Positions 1 through 13,643 of a DNA stretch of 64,000 bases are shown in pieces. Both the position numbers and the translations under genes were made by a program. The notes under the pieces were generated by a model. The model was not told where the DNA came from. It saw only the letters and a program-made list of their open reading frames with translations, and did not search any database. Position 1 is the stretch's first letter; each line of letters begins with the position of its first letter. Source of the stretch: Caprella mutica (taxonomy: Eukaryota; Arthropoda; Malacostraca; Amphipoda; Caprellidae); the NCBI GenBank assembly GCA_947561585.1, contig CANNZV010002563.1, positions 1-64,000 of the forward strand, written 5' to 3'.

Positions 1-3000
1 GTACATCATCACAGTGACTCTTTTCTCTGATAGTACATCATCACAGTGACTCTTTTCTCTGATAGTACATCATCACAGTGACTCTTTTCTCTGATAGTAC
101 ATCATCACAGTGACTCTTTTCTCTGATTGTACATCATCACAGTGACTCTTTTCTCTGATAGTACATCATCACAGTGACTCTTTTCTCTGATAGTACATCA
201 TCACAGTGACTCTTTTCTCTGATAGTACATCATCATTGTGACTCATTTCTCTGAAAGTACATCATCACAGTGACTCTTTTCTCTGATAGTACATTATCAC
301 AGTGACTCTTTTCTCTGACAGTACATCATCACAGTGACTCTTTTCTCTGATAGTACATCATCACAGTGACTCTTTTCTCTGATAGTACATCATCACAGTG
401 ACTCTATTCTCTGATAGTACATCATCACAGTGACTCTTTTCTCTGATAGTATATCATCACAGTGACTCTTTTCTCTGATAGTACATCATCACAGTGACTC
501 TTTTCTCTGATAGTACATCATCACAGTGACTCTTTTCTCTGATAGTACATCATCACAATGACTCTTTTCTCTGATAGTACATCATCACAGTGACTCTTTT
601 CTCTGATAGTACATCATCACAGTGACTCTTTTCTCTGATAGTACATCATCACAGTGACTCATTTCTCTGATAGTACATCACAGTGACTCTTTTATCTGAT
701 AGTTCATCATCACAGTGACTCTTTTCTCTGATAGTACATCATCACAGTGACTCTTTCCTCTGATAGTACATCATCACAGTGACTCTTTTCTCTGATAGTA
801 CATCATCAAAGTGACTCTTTTCTCTGATAGTACATCATCACAGTGACTCTTTTCTCTGACAGTACATCATCACAGTGACTCTTTTCTCTGATAGTACATC
901 ATCACAGTGACTCTTTTCTCTGATAGTACATCATCACAGTGACTCTTTCCTCTGATAGTACATCATCACAGTGACTCTTTTCTATGATAGTACATCATCA
1001 CAGTGACTCTTTTCTCTGATAGTACATCATCACAGTGACTCTTTTCTCTGATAGTACATCATCACAGTGACTCTTTTCTCTGATAGTACATCATCACAGT
1101 GACTCTTTTCTCTGATAGTACATCATCACAGTGACTCTTTTCTCTGATAGTACATCATCACAGTGACTCTTTTCTCTGATAGTACATCATCACAGTGACT
1201 CTTTTCTCTGATAGTACATCGTCACAGTGACTCTTTTCTCTGATAGTACATCATCACAGTGACTCTTTTCTCTGATAGTACATCATCACAGTGACTCTTT
1301 TCTCTGATAGTACATCATCACAGTGACTCTTTTCTCTGATAGTACATCATCACAGTGACTCTATTCTCTGATAGTACATCATCACAGTGACTCTTTTCTC
1401 TGATAGTACATCATCACAGTGACTCTTTTCTCTGATAGTACATCATCACAGTGACTCTTTTCTCTGATAGTACATCATCACAGTGACTCTTTTCTCTGAT
1501 AGTACATCATCACAGTGACTCTTTTCTCTGATAGTACATCATCACAGTGACTCTTTTCTCTGATAGTACATCATCACAGTGACTCTTTTCTCTGATAGTA
1601 CATCATCATTGTGACTCATTTCTCTGAAAGTACATCATCACAGTGACTCTTTTCTCTGATAGTACATTATCACAGTGACTCTTTTCTCTGACAGTACATC
1701 ATCACAGTGACTCTTTTCTCTGATAGTACATCATCACAGTGACTCTTTTCTCTGATAGTACATCATCACAGTGACTCTATTCTCTGATAGTACATCATCA
1801 CAGTGACTCTTTTCTCTGATAGTATATCATCACAGTGACTCTTTTCTCTGATAGTACATCATCACAGTGACTCTTTTCTCTGATAGTACATCATCACAGT
1901 GACTCTTTTCTCTGATAGTACATCATCACAATGACTCTTTTCTCTGATAGTACATCATCACAGTGACTCTTTTCTCTGATAGTACATCATCACAGTGACT
2001 CTTTTCTCTGATAGTACATCATCACAGTGACTCTTTTCTCTGATAGTACATCATCACAGTGACTCTTTCCTCTGATAGTACATCATCACAGTGACTCTTT
2101 TCTCTGATAGTACATCATCACAGTGACTCTTTTCTCTGATAGTACATCATCACAGTGACTCTTTTCTCTGATAGTACATCATCACAGTGACTCTTTTCTC
2201 TGATAGTACATCATCACAGTGACTCTTTTCTCTGATAGTACATCATCACAGTGACTCTTTTCTCTGATAGTACATCATCACAGTGACTCTTTTCTCTGAT
2301 AGTACATCATCACAGTGACTCTTTTCTCTGATAGTACATCATCACTGTGACTCTTTTCTCTGATAGTACATCATCACAGTGACTCTTTTCTCTGATAGTA
2401 CATCATCACAGTGACTCTTTTCTCTGATAGTACATCATCACAGTGACTCTTTTCTCTGATAGTACATCATCACAGTGACTCTTTTCTCTGATAGTACATC
2501 ATCACAGTGACTCTTTTCTCTGATAGTACATCATCACTGTGACTCTTTTCTCTGATAGTACATCATCACAGTGACTCTTTTTTTCTCTGATAGTACATCA
2601 TCACAGTGACTCTTTTCTCTGATAGTACATCACAGTGACTCTTTTCTCTGATAGTACATCATCACAGTGACTCTTTTCTCTGATAGTACATCATCACAGT
2701 GACTCTTTTCTCTGATAGTACATCATCACTGTGACTCTTTTCTCTGATAGTACATCATCACAGTGACTCATTTCTCTGATAGTACATCACAGTGACTCTT
2801 TTATCTGATAGTACATCATCACAGTGACTCTTTACTCTGATAGTACATCATCACAGTGACTCTTTCCTCTGATAGTACATCATCACAGTGACTCTTTTCT
2901 CTGATAGTACATCATCAAAGTGACTCTTTTCTCTGATAGTACATCATCACAGTGACTCTTTTCTCTGACAGTACATCATCACAGTGACTCTTTTCTCTGA

Positions 3001-3551
3001 TAGTACATCATCACAGTGACTCTTTTCTCTGATAGTACATCATCACAGTGACTCTTTCCTCTGATAGTACATCATCACAGTGACTCTTTTCTCTGATAGT
3101 ACATCATCACAGTGACTCTTTTCTATGATAGTACATCATCACAGTGACTCTTTTCTCTGATAGTACATCATCACAGTGACTCTTTTCTCTGATAGTACAT
3201 CATCACAGTGACTCTTTTCTCTGATAGTACATCATCACAGTGACTCTTTTCTCTGATAGTACATCATCACAGTGACTCTTTTCTCTGATAGTACATCATC
3301 ACAGTGACTCTTTTCTCTGATAGTACATCATCACAGTGACTCTTTTCTCTGATAGTACATCATCACAGTGACTCTTTTCTCTGATAGTACATCATCACAG
3401 TGACTCTTTTCTCTGATAGTACATCATCACAGTGACTCTTTTCTCTGACAGTACATCATCACAGTGACTCTTTTCTCTGATAGTACATCATCACAGTGAC
3501 TCTTTTCTCTGATAGTACATCATCACAGTGACTCTTTTCTCTGATAGTACA
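1..3551. repeat. 32-bp minisatellite array, about 111 copies
   Basis: Head-to-tail copies of a 32-bp unit with core catcatcacagtgactctt, running from the window edge until the repeat breaks at about 3551. The array probably continues to the left. Most copies are identical. Point variants (cattgtg, ctctattctc, agtatatcat, cacaatgac, gacagtac) and 3-bp deletions mark individual units. The same ordered set of variants recurs about 1373 bp apart (231 and 1604), so a block of about 43 units was duplicated as a whole. Confidence 0.98.
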
Positions 3552-3652
3552 TTTCAAATTAAAGGTAACAATATCATCAAAAATGTTAAGCAAATTTTTT
3601 CCAAAGAAAATGTTTTTATTGATCAGCAATATTTTTTTAAATTATTAATCTG

Positions 3653-3883
3653 AATAACTTTAGTACCAGCGATCTCAAATAAGATCGCTCATAAATTACG
3701 AATTTTTTTAATTATCTGTTAAAACGTAGTCATATGTAACCTATTTTCTATGTTTATCAGGTTTATTTCTCTCATATTGAACATGGTAGACATAGAAAAT
3801 ATGTATATATTTTGACAGAAAATAGGGAAATTTGTATTTTTTTGAGTGATCTCATATGAGATCACTGGTGGGTAGGTAACGGG
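3653..3883. mobile_element. piggyBac-like MITE with palindromic ends
   Basis: A short element of about 230 bp. Its right end reads inward as TTAACCCGTTACC, that is a TTAA target followed by CCC, the usual piggyBac-type terminus. Right TTAA is 3884-3887. The left end is decayed and its TTAA is not visible. Both ends carry a matching subterminal palindrome: AGCGATCT/AGATCGCT at about 3668-3689, and a perfect 22-bp palindrome at 3845-3866 (AGTGATCTCAT and its complement). No coding sequence is visible. Confidence 0.6.
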
Positions 3884-3888
3884 TTAAT

Positions 3889-6800
3889 ATGCATAGTTTT
3901 TCATTCAACAAACAAATTTACACACGTGGTTCCGATCACAAGATTGACAAAGGGTTAATATTAGTAATAAGATTATAAACGAAAACATGACTAAAACCAT
4001 GTCACATAATTGCATACCCCACAATGCAGTTCATTATTATTAATGGAGAGAATAATTGAATGTTTGACATAATAATTAAGTCTTCCATTATTCGAAAACA
4101 CGCAAGACAGAGCTCCATAAGCTGAGGAATTGATTACAACATTATTTAGTGTCTAAGGTAGGTGGGATACAAAGGCTTTATTTACTGATAAACATATTAT
4201 CATGCAATATACCTATTGTGAAGGGAATTAACAATCTAAAGGCTTATCTAACTATTAAAGATATACTCTATTTTAGAGTTTTGGTCTATCTCCATGATAC
4301 TTTTTTTTCGAAACTCTACATTAAATTAGAAAAAATAATAGAATATAACTGTCAATTATTAACTGAAATATATTTTATTCCAAAATTGCACAAAAAAATT
4401 TTGATCAAATTAGTTCAATTTTCAAATTTGATAATAAATAATATTGAGGAGAGCTGATGACAATTTGTATTAGATAAAAGAAATTTATTTGTATATGTAT
4501 AATAAAAATAAAAATAGTACATCGCACCTTTATCGAATCTAATGCAATAGATGCAAAGTTACATAAATTCATTAATTATATTTGGTCAATGATTCAATAA
4601 AATACATAATTTGAAATAGTAATTATACAATGAATAATATGCAATCATAATAATCCTAATTATTAATCAGCAGTTAGTTATATTATGTTTTTATACTTTT
4701 CTTAACCAAATGATATTTTCTACCTAGTCATTCTAATAATCTGAAATTAACTTATTCGACATCAAGCAACAGCCATGCAATAATTTATGATATAATATAC
4801 TGGCACTTTGCATGTTTGAAATCCATAGAATTAGACTGTGACTTTTCCCCAACAATAACTTGTACATTAATTAAAGAAATGAGTCTCCGTATTATGTTAT
4901 TTTCTCTAATCTAATTTTTCTAAAGTCTTATTATTGTGTTTCAAGACCAATCTTAAAATATAACCAAATTAGTAAAGTTTATTTTATGAGATGTGAAATT
5001 AGGAAACTGTGAAAAACATTACTGATACACTTTTCTTTGACTGTATACATTATATCATTAAAAAGAATATCTGGACTCAATGGTTTGTCTTTGAAGTTTA
5101 TTACTTTAATAGCTTTTTATAATTTCTTATTATTTATACTTAATCCTTTACCTGATGTGACGAAGCTATTGGACCTTCAATTGATGGATTTCTTTAAGAC
5201 TAAACAAAGAAAAATAGATTACGCAGGCAGTGAATATTTAATTAAATGTTGAGATCATTTATACCCGGCTTGTGACTATTTATAGTAAATATATTATAAC
5301 ATAAAACAATTTATTTATATAAGAATAATTCGTAATCATTTTGACCGACTGATTAATATCAGTCCTAGTTGAACAGGAAAGTATATTATAACAGATTATA
5401 TAGTTACTTTTTCCATCTTCTTTACATTTTTGTAGTTTCAAAAAGGTCAAACTTTAGAAAGTTTGGAAGAAATATAATATTAGATCAATTCTAAATATCA
5501 TATTCATGCCCTCCAGTATACCTAGGGTATCATTTCAGCGGCCTCTATAATCTCTGATTTGAAAAACTCATTAATATTATAGGGATGATAACTGACATAT
5601 CATTCTAGTGATTGCAATGTGGCATTTTCTAGATAGTCATAATAGAAATATATTCCCATATAGCTTCTATCTGTAGTACTGATGAGAAGTAACAAAATGA
5701 TTGTCATTTTTCAAAAATTGGTTGAACAGCAAGAGTATGAATCGAAAAATACGCCAATAATTAATTGAAAGTGTTTTATATTTTCATCAAAAATATCAAT
5801 CATTTAATTATATTGCCAAAATATTATTCACTCTTCATGTTTATCTCTCTTTAAAAAAGGTTAAATTTGTAGTCAATTTGTTTAGGTAAAATTAATTTGT
5901 CTTTTAAAATATTCCATGCAGCAACAAATTTAAATGTTATTCTACTACTGAAATATCGTTCTTAAATAATAGAAAAAACTTTACAATCCGTTCCATCTGA
6001 ATATTAATATAGTTACTGCCTTTTGTGAATAACATACAACGTGAAATACATTGTTTCGAAATCTATTGGAGCCCTGAACATTGTAATGAAGTGACATGAG
6101 TCAAGATGAAACAAATTATCTAGAAAGAGTTCAACTACTTTGAAGTTTAAGATTTGAGAGACTATTCAATATAGAATAGAACCAAAGACATCAAAGAAGA
6201 GGCATTTTGTAAAGGGTCTAAGAACTACACTTCCTTTAGTTTTGTACTACACTTATAGTAAACACCTACTAGGACAGAACTTTACCATTCCAATGTAATG
6301 AGCGAAAAAACGTTCATTAATACAATACAGCTGACGACTAAGATTATTAAAAAATCTAAACCTAGTGCACAGGTCTACTCTACATAACTGTTACGTTGTC
6401 ATAATTTAGTAGGAGTGCTAATATTAAACCATGTTAGTGTTTATTTACGTCAATCGTAAATAAATTTATTATAATTTGATTATAGTTCATTAACATGATT
6501 ATTTGAAGTTAAGTGATAGTTTATTTACAAGTTTTATATAGTACAGTTTATTTCATTTTTGTCGTTTCATGCATTACAGTTGATCCCCTTATCCTATACA
6601 GTTATACCCCTTTGCATATTCTGCCTACCCTTAGTTTCTCATACCTTACCCACCACTTCCACAAACAATTTAACAAATAATAGTTTCATTTTTATATTAG
6701 TCATTATCAATAATCCAAATAATTAGCTATATGTATGTACTTTTATTTATCCTAATCATGCATAGAATCTCAGTATGGCTATATAAAATAAAATTGTACC

Positions 6801-6923
6801 AATGTACAATCAAAGTAGGAAATTGCGTTCACAATATACTGTAAAGACTATAGCTAATTGTAGATCCTAGCTGGGATGTACTGAGATCCAACAACAACTT
6901 CATAGTCACTAAACGAACTCATT
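3889..6923. other. AT-rich intergenic stretch, no gene recognised
   Basis: Very AT-rich. Short open frames at 4149-4457 and 5037-5252 resemble no family I know, and the first opens with GTG. A second TTAA-CCCTTTG-type end, read on the minus strand, lies at about 3950-3960 and may be a solo end of another piggyBac-like repeat. Nothing else is supported. Confidence 0.6.
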
Positions 6924-7587
6924 CATACAGCTAAAGATCATACAGCTAAAGATCATACAGCTAAAGATCATACAGCTAAAGATCATACAGCTAAATATCA
7001 TACAGCTGAAGATCATACAGCTGAAGATCATACAGCTAAAGATCATACAGCTGAAGATCATACAGCTAAAGATCATACAGCTAAATATCATACAGCTAAA
7101 GATCATACAGCTAAAGATCATACAGCTGAAGATCATACAGCTGAAGATCATACAGCTGAAGATCATACAGCTAAAGATCATACAGCTAAAGATCATACAG
7201 CTAAAGATCATACAGCTAAATATCATACAGCTAAAGATCATACAGCTAAAGATCATACAGCTGAAGATCATACAGCTAAAGATCATACAGTTAAAGATCA
7301 TACAGCTAAAGATCATACAGCTAAATATCATACAGCTAAAGATCATACAGCTAAAGATCATACAGCTGAAGATCATACAGCTAAAGATCATACAGTTAAA
7401 GATCATACAGCTAAAGATCATACAGCTGAAGATCATACAGCTAAAGATCATACAGTTAAAGATCATACAGTTAAAGATCATACAGCTAAATATCATACAG
7501 CTAAAGATCATACAGCTAAAGATCATACAGCTGAAGATCATACAGCTAAAGATCATACAGTTAAAGATCACACAGCTAAATATCATA
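6924..7587. repeat. 15-bp minisatellite array, about 44 copies
   Basis: Tandem 15-bp unit catacagctaaagat with recurrent variants (ctgaag, ctaaat, ttaaag). The unit length is a multiple of three, so the minus strand stays open as a run of the five-residue repeat MIFSC. That is a by-product of the period. Confidence 0.97.
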
Positions 7588-9144
7588 CTCTACAACCACA
7601 ACTGGTATTTTTCTAAAGTTTTCAAAGCTAACTATCTCATTCCAATGGAGAATTAGTTTTATGATTTAATTTGTATATCAAATTGTAGAGGTTCGTTTGA
7701 TTATTTCATAAGATTCTCTGGAAAAAAAATACAAAAGAAACACTTTACAGAACAAATAATTTAAATATGCATTTGTTTGAATGGGTTTTGTTCCATATTT
7801 TGAAAAGTTGCATCTGATTTATTTTCAATGTGTAATTTAATATAATTTCAATCTCATTTAATATAGTTTCTTTAGTATTACTATAGGTAAACATTAAATT
7901 TTACCTATAATCATTATTATCACAATTCTTTATTTGCACAGATGTACGAGTTTAATGAATAAAAATAATGGAAATTATCAAAGTTTTCTTTAACGAACCA
8001 ATAAAAAAGGATTGGAAAAATTCAACAAAAAAATTGATATACATACTTTGTGATCGTAAAACGTAAATCTTTACTGAAATATAGAAAAATTGCATTCAAC
8101 AACATTTAAATTTAAATTATTTCCCTTCATAGCACCATTAATGAAAATAAGTGCCTTAACTATTTTGTTTCAATCTCAAATTGAATATTATAAGCGCTAT
8201 AGCATTAAGAAAGCTTTTGTTATACCTCCTATCCATATCAATTGAGAGAAGACGTAATGAAAACTAATTCAGAACAAACTGAACTTTTGAACTACACGAG
8301 AACCGATAGAAGTACTTTTAATCGCTTCTCTTTTGAATAGGCAAAGTTCTCACTAATTTGATCAGGCTCGTTAACTCCTGAGTTTGCTGAGCATAACACT
8401 TAGTCGGATTAACTCCCAGGAGCTTTTAACTAAATGGGAAAGCTCCTGTCACGATCCTGGGGATAAACTTCTCATATTTACTGGTGCGAGGTTATCCGAA
8501 CTGAACAGTTAAGCCTCCTACCTAATTGAGTCTAATTAATTACGCACAAGAGAAACACATTTCAGATTGGCTATATTAAAATTAGTAGAATATGGAAGAG
8601 ATTATGCAACTCATATTTACAAAAATAAATTTTGTCGTTTAGACCAGAAAAAAAAGCAATAAACAATTAAATTTAACGGGAAGATTTTAGTTGAGTAAAA
8701 ATTGTGCTTTATTAGGGTTCAGTTCACTCTATCGTGCTGATAACCTCTAACTTCTGTCCTGTACACATCATTTTGTTCTATCTTTGATTATTAAATTGAT
8801 TGATCCTTTTAGTCCTCTGCTTTGTTCGTAAATTCACTGATTTGTGGTTGTCCAAATCTGACTTTTTGTTTCGATGATTTTTTTCAAATTTACGTTTAAT
8901 CTTTAATTCATTTATTAACATATGTGATTTTATAATGTTGTTTTGAAGAAAGATTTTCTAGCTGCTTGCAAGTATCATGTTTTCAATAGAGTATATTATA
9001 TCCCTGCCATTAATTCAAGCTTCAAAACTCTATATGCCTTATAACCTTCATCCCTAATCCTTTGAAACCAAATGTAACCTAACAATAAATAAACTCAATA
9101 AATTTGATGCCAGTCTAAACAATGGCAGAGTGAAAAACAAAACC
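7588..9144. other. AT-rich stretch with one strong hairpin
   Basis: No gene recognised. A perfect 10-bp inverted repeat CAGGAGCTTT / AAAGCTCCTG (8417-8426 and 8439-8448, 12-nt spacer) lies in a slightly GC-richer island at about 8340-8540. Confidence 0.55.
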
Positions 9145-9985
9145 CATGATCTCAATTTAAGGGGATCGTAACCCCAAGATTTCTGTTATAATTAATCGTA
9201 GAACTTTTAAATTTGGTACACATAATTAACATATGTGCATCACCAATTATTCTTTTTTGTTCAAGGAAAAAAGAACATTATTTTCATAGAAAATGATATA
9301 TGGACGTGATTAGGCGAGGTGCTTTAAGAAATGTATCTCCTCTGTCATTTTCGACCTACTGTGATGATATTGGACTGTTGGTATCATTAGATGTGCAGAG
9401 ACTTCGTCAACAAAGGTAAGCTTCATATTTTTCAAAATTCTATCGTTGGGATTAAAAAAAATCCGTTATCTTTTTTGGAAATTTTATATTTGTGACGTCA
9501 TAACTTTTAATTTAATTCTAATTTAATATGTTGTTGGAGAAGTTTTTTCGGATTCAATGATACCCGTATCATCTTTCTACGTCAGAAAATTTATGGTAGA
9601 AATACAGTTTGACTTCAAAAAAATAGCAAAATGAAGTTCTTTTCATGAGAGCCAAATGAGAAATAATTTTTTTCTCCCATAGTAAAAGTTTTGAAACTAT
9701 AGCTTGAATTTGTTGGCCAAGCCTTTGCACATCCAATGATACACATATCACTGTTGGTCAAATATTGACGAAGGAGATATATTTATTGCACATCTCCCCT
9801 CTAAAATCACGTTTTCGTCCATGTCTCGTTTCTATGAAGATAATGTAACTTTGACCATGAACAAAAAAGAGAGTCTTTATTCGATGTTTTATATTTGTAC
9901 CAATTTTCAAAATTTTAAGATGCATACTAACAAATTTAAAATCTTGGGAGATTACATATTAGTTTTACCCTAAATGATCATATCG
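9145..9985. mobile_element. Fold-back (long inverted repeat) element
   Basis: The two halves are imperfect reverse complements centred near 9565. Matching pairs include cttttttgttca near 9252 against tgaacaaaaaagag near 9859, atatggacg near 9299 against cgtccatg near 9817, and tgatacacatatcactgttgg near 9733 against gatgatattggactgttgg near 9362. The ends are diffuse and I cannot fix a target duplication. No transposase is seen, so this is a non-autonomous fold-back element or an inverted duplication. Confidence 0.65.
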
Positions 9986-12204
9986 TTATTGTTAGAATAT
10001 AAGTTATAGCCTGCAATGCCTGTATGATAGTGCGTATGGATTTCATAACCGCTGTCAATAATTACCATAACAAAGATGTGAAATGATATGTGAATAATGA
10101 GGACCTAATTGACACTGAGGGTCACACTTTGTAACTTTATAGAAAAGTTATGGGATTGGAAATGAAGAAATAATTTGAATAGTCGAAGTACAAAATCTGA
10201 AATAAAACCTCTATAAATTTGCCATTTCAAATTTTACACTAAAAGCTCAATGTTAGTTTGATCATTGTAGAGCTACAGACTTCACAAAATACTTAGAAAG
10301 GTAAATGGCGTTTCGCATTCAAACAACATCTAAAGTAGACTATAATTTTAAGTAACTTTAGATTGAAATATTGACTTTCTCTCAAAGAAATAAACTCTCC
10401 GGAGAGTGCAATTTAGTTGCCATTGCACTCTATAATGAGTTGGGGGGAGAGATAAGATTGGTAATGAAGATTTTAATATTGGGGAAAAATCAAATAAAGA
10501 AAGTATATTAATGTTGATTTAGTTTAATTTCCTATACATAAAGTTATGAATATCATGACTAAATCTCATTTGAAAAATGTTATACCTATATTCTGTGATT
10601 ATCGATGATTTCTATTGAATGATTGAAACACATCAAATACACTTTAAACATACTCAATAAATATTACTAAATATATCTAGTTCTACAGAAGAGTGTTTCT
10701 ATTTTTTACTGTAGTTGCTCTGTCTATATTTCAGTGTTATAAATAGCTTCATGAATCACACCCAGATGGCACTGTAGGACACTCTTGGTGCCCCATTCGT
10801 CTCTCTAAATCAATTCACAGCTGCTTGCTGTTACTGAACCTCTACCAAATGTTTCTATGGAATTGTCAGCTTACATTCATATTTTTACTTAAATTCCAGA
10901 TTCTATATATTTATTGGGAGTTTCACAAATCACATAAACAAAAATATATGAGCACAGAAGGCCCGCGTGTGGTTCATATTATAAAACAATGTGCGAACTG
11001 GACCAACTAGAATGAATCAATATTATGTTTATAATTATGTAGGCTATTGATCAACTTATTGATTTTTAATTTGAACCTATAGGAGAATGAGTATTATTTC
11101 TAAAAAAATGCACAGATTTATTACTTTGAGAGGTTTAAAATAATGAAATTCATATGCAGGAATTGCATAACAACTTTGAACGAAATGGTCTACTAATCCC
11201 AGTCCTGTTTTGAATTCCCTGGAGCGGTGGCACGGCTTCTGACAGACAGACAGCTCCTCCTGTCAGGCAGTCACCCTGGTGACAAGAGAGAAAATTGCAT
11301 GTCAGATCCGCCAGAAATATCTGAGGCCTTACAGTGTAAATGAGAAAGAAAGAGTGAGACTGAATGAGAATGAGATAGAGTGAATGGGAAGAATGAAAAT
11401 GATATCAGGTTACTTAATAAAACAACACGTGTCACAAACACACAAAAAAATTATAAAAAGATATTTGATGTGAATTTAGTTATCAATAATGATGATGAAG
11501 GTATTTTTAGTATCGAAAATGCGAATCAGCGGGATCTTAAATTTCCCAAACATTGTTTTAAAAACGGCATCGTGAGGAGGGTGATTAGGAGAAATAGTCA
11601 GTAACCGAATTATTTAAAAAAAATTGAAGTGAGTGGCGGGTGAATGAAAGGGAGTACATAGGTAGAAAGAGTGGATTCTGCAGTAAAGACCACCCGCCCC
11701 GTCCCTTGGACCATGTTTATTGCAGCCCATTTCCCCAGGGGTTTTTTGTGTGATACAAGAGATAAGAAACACCAGTTATGCAAAAGGATAGAAAAAATAG
11801 AATAAAGAATAAGGTGTGACCACTACTCTCCTGCACCAATGGGTTCCTAAGGCTCCAAGGTAGGACAAGGAAGCCACAAGTGCAGAAATCCAAAGAATTT
11901 GGCACGTGAAGAGAGTACCGAGTCACAAACACTATCTACACTACACTGAGCACAAAAGAATGAGCAAATAACACGCATTGGTAAGTTAAGGCGGTGACAA
12001 TCTGAGGCACGTCTTTACAGCAAATGAACAATCACAAGAATAGGCTGTTCAATTCAAATATAATCATAGACAATTAGATGAATAGTGAACAAACTTTTGT
12101 TTTTGTGTAGTCAGTACACTTAATAGTGTATGAAAAAGAGTTCCCAGCTTCTCTTATTACATTCGCGGAATGCGTAAGGTAATGTTTTAGGCGGCATTTA
12201 TTTC
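9986..12204. other. Intergenic stretch, no gene recognised
   Basis: Mostly AT-rich. 10398-10440 holds the palindrome CTCTCCGGAGAG followed by a 10-bp hairpin AGAGTGCAAT / ATTGCACTCT with a 9-nt loop. 11210-11960 is GC-richer and could be an old repeat or exon debris. Open frames there (11380-11604 plus, 11717-11932 minus) match no family I recognise. Confidence 0.5.
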
Positions 12205-12545
12205 TTAATTCATCATTATTATTCGAATAACTCTAAAAGCATTCAACCAAATTGCTTGGTATTTGGTGTGGCAATTGGTTAATGTCCAGGAACCATCTGG
12301 TAGAATTTTAGGAACAATCCGGTCAAATGTCATTTATAACTCAATAACTCAAAAAGTAGTAAGCCAAATTGCCTGAGATTTAATGGGACGATTGATTGGT
12401 CATTATCCTTGAACCATTTTATTACATTTTGGGAGCGAACAGGTCAAAGATTAAGATCAAAGTCATTTATAACTCAAGGATTATTGGATGATCCAATTCC
12501 TTTATAAACAGCGCCGAAGGTATGCGCTCTACCGAGTGCCCGTTC
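12205..12545 (+). repeat. Dispersed repeat with internal period of about 130 bp, copy A
   Basis: Contains diverged internal repeats with phrases such as accaaattgc, gggacgattg, ggaaccat, gggagcgaac, ggtcaaag and atttataactcaa. It ends in a motif gcgctctaccgagtgc. The same phrases occur in the same order at 14925-15365 and in reverse orientation at 61345-61870. The family is unnamed here, and whether it is a transposon tail or a dispersed satellite is not decided. Confidence 0.75.
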
Positions 12546-12619
12546 TAGTTTCATATATTGTTATTTGTCGTGCTAATTCTGCCATGTTTAAAAAACCTTC
12601 CTAAATATTATTATCATTT

Positions 12620-13480
12620 AGAATATGAGTTTGACGTTCAGAAGGTATTGGAAGGCTTGAATATGTGTTTAAAGAACACATGTCTTATTTAGAAACCTAT
12701 AGTACTGTATTTTTACGAGATGTTAGTATATATACTAAACTAATGTGTACCAAATTTCAAGTGAAAATATTGAGCGTATAAGAAGAAATAAATATATTAG
12801 GTGTATAAGACATTGGCAACTTAGAGAGCAGAGCTGTGATTAGGTGCATGGAAGAGTGGGTGTGTTTCTCGCGCGTGTATGTGTTCTCCATGAAAACATA
12901 TGGACTAGTGTGTGTTTAGCGGGTACCAAGCTGTATTGTATACTTACATGAGATGAGTTGTCTAAATAGGATTTTTTTTTTTTTGATGATAGACAAAATA
13001 ATCATCGAAACATAATAGTGAGTGATGTCGGAATTTATTTCCAATTTCCAAGTTCTACACGTGTTGATTGATAACTTTAGATAGAATACATATATGGTGT
13101 TATTATTGTTACTATTGATAATATTCTATACCTATGATTATCCAATTGTTATAATATGATGGATCTTTCGTCTCCAATCATGACATCAAACAAAATTTAG
13201 ATAATTTCTTCACCCACTAGTACCTTGGAGCGAGCAATCATGAGTTGAAAAAGGGAATTATGCTGCCACTACGTTGCCACACGTCACCACATTACAATTA
13301 ATTTCCTAATTTACGTGATTCATGCCGATACGTATATATATTTTAACTTTCAAAAACAAAAATATATTTGGTAAGAAGAACAAAATCAAGAAAGGCCGAT
13401 AAATTTTAATGAATGACATGAAAGATATAAAGTAATTTAAAAAGGATGTGCTTAGAAAACACACGTCAAACTCATTCGGG
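12620..13480. mobile_element. piggyBac-like MITE, long copy (family shared with 52968-53487)
   Basis: Begins tatgagtttgacgttcagaag and ends acgtcaaactcattcggg, so the ends are inverted repeats (TGAGTTTGACGT). It aligns over both flanking portions with the element at 52968-53487. It carries about 320 bp of extra internal sequence (roughly 12940-13255), including a poly-T run, absent from the other copy. The terminal TTAA sites have decayed. Confidence 0.7.
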
Positions 13481-13643
13481 TTAGCATTATCTTTGAAAAA
13501 TATACTAATTACAAAACAGTCCCAATTTACTTCCGGGACCCTGTAAACGTGTTTCTTAAATCTAATATTCTATTCATTTAATTGAGTTACCAATTCTAAT
13601 GAATTGTGTAAAAATATAACTTGGGTTATACAATATACATATA

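Noticed and set aside
4149..4457. 102-codon plus frame
   Set aside because: Opens with GTG, sits in AT-rich intergenic DNA, and shows no recognisable domain.
6909..7586. 225-codon minus-strand frame of repeated MIFSC
   Set aside because: It is the translation of a 15-bp minisatellite. Period divisible by three keeps the frame open; no start context, no domain.
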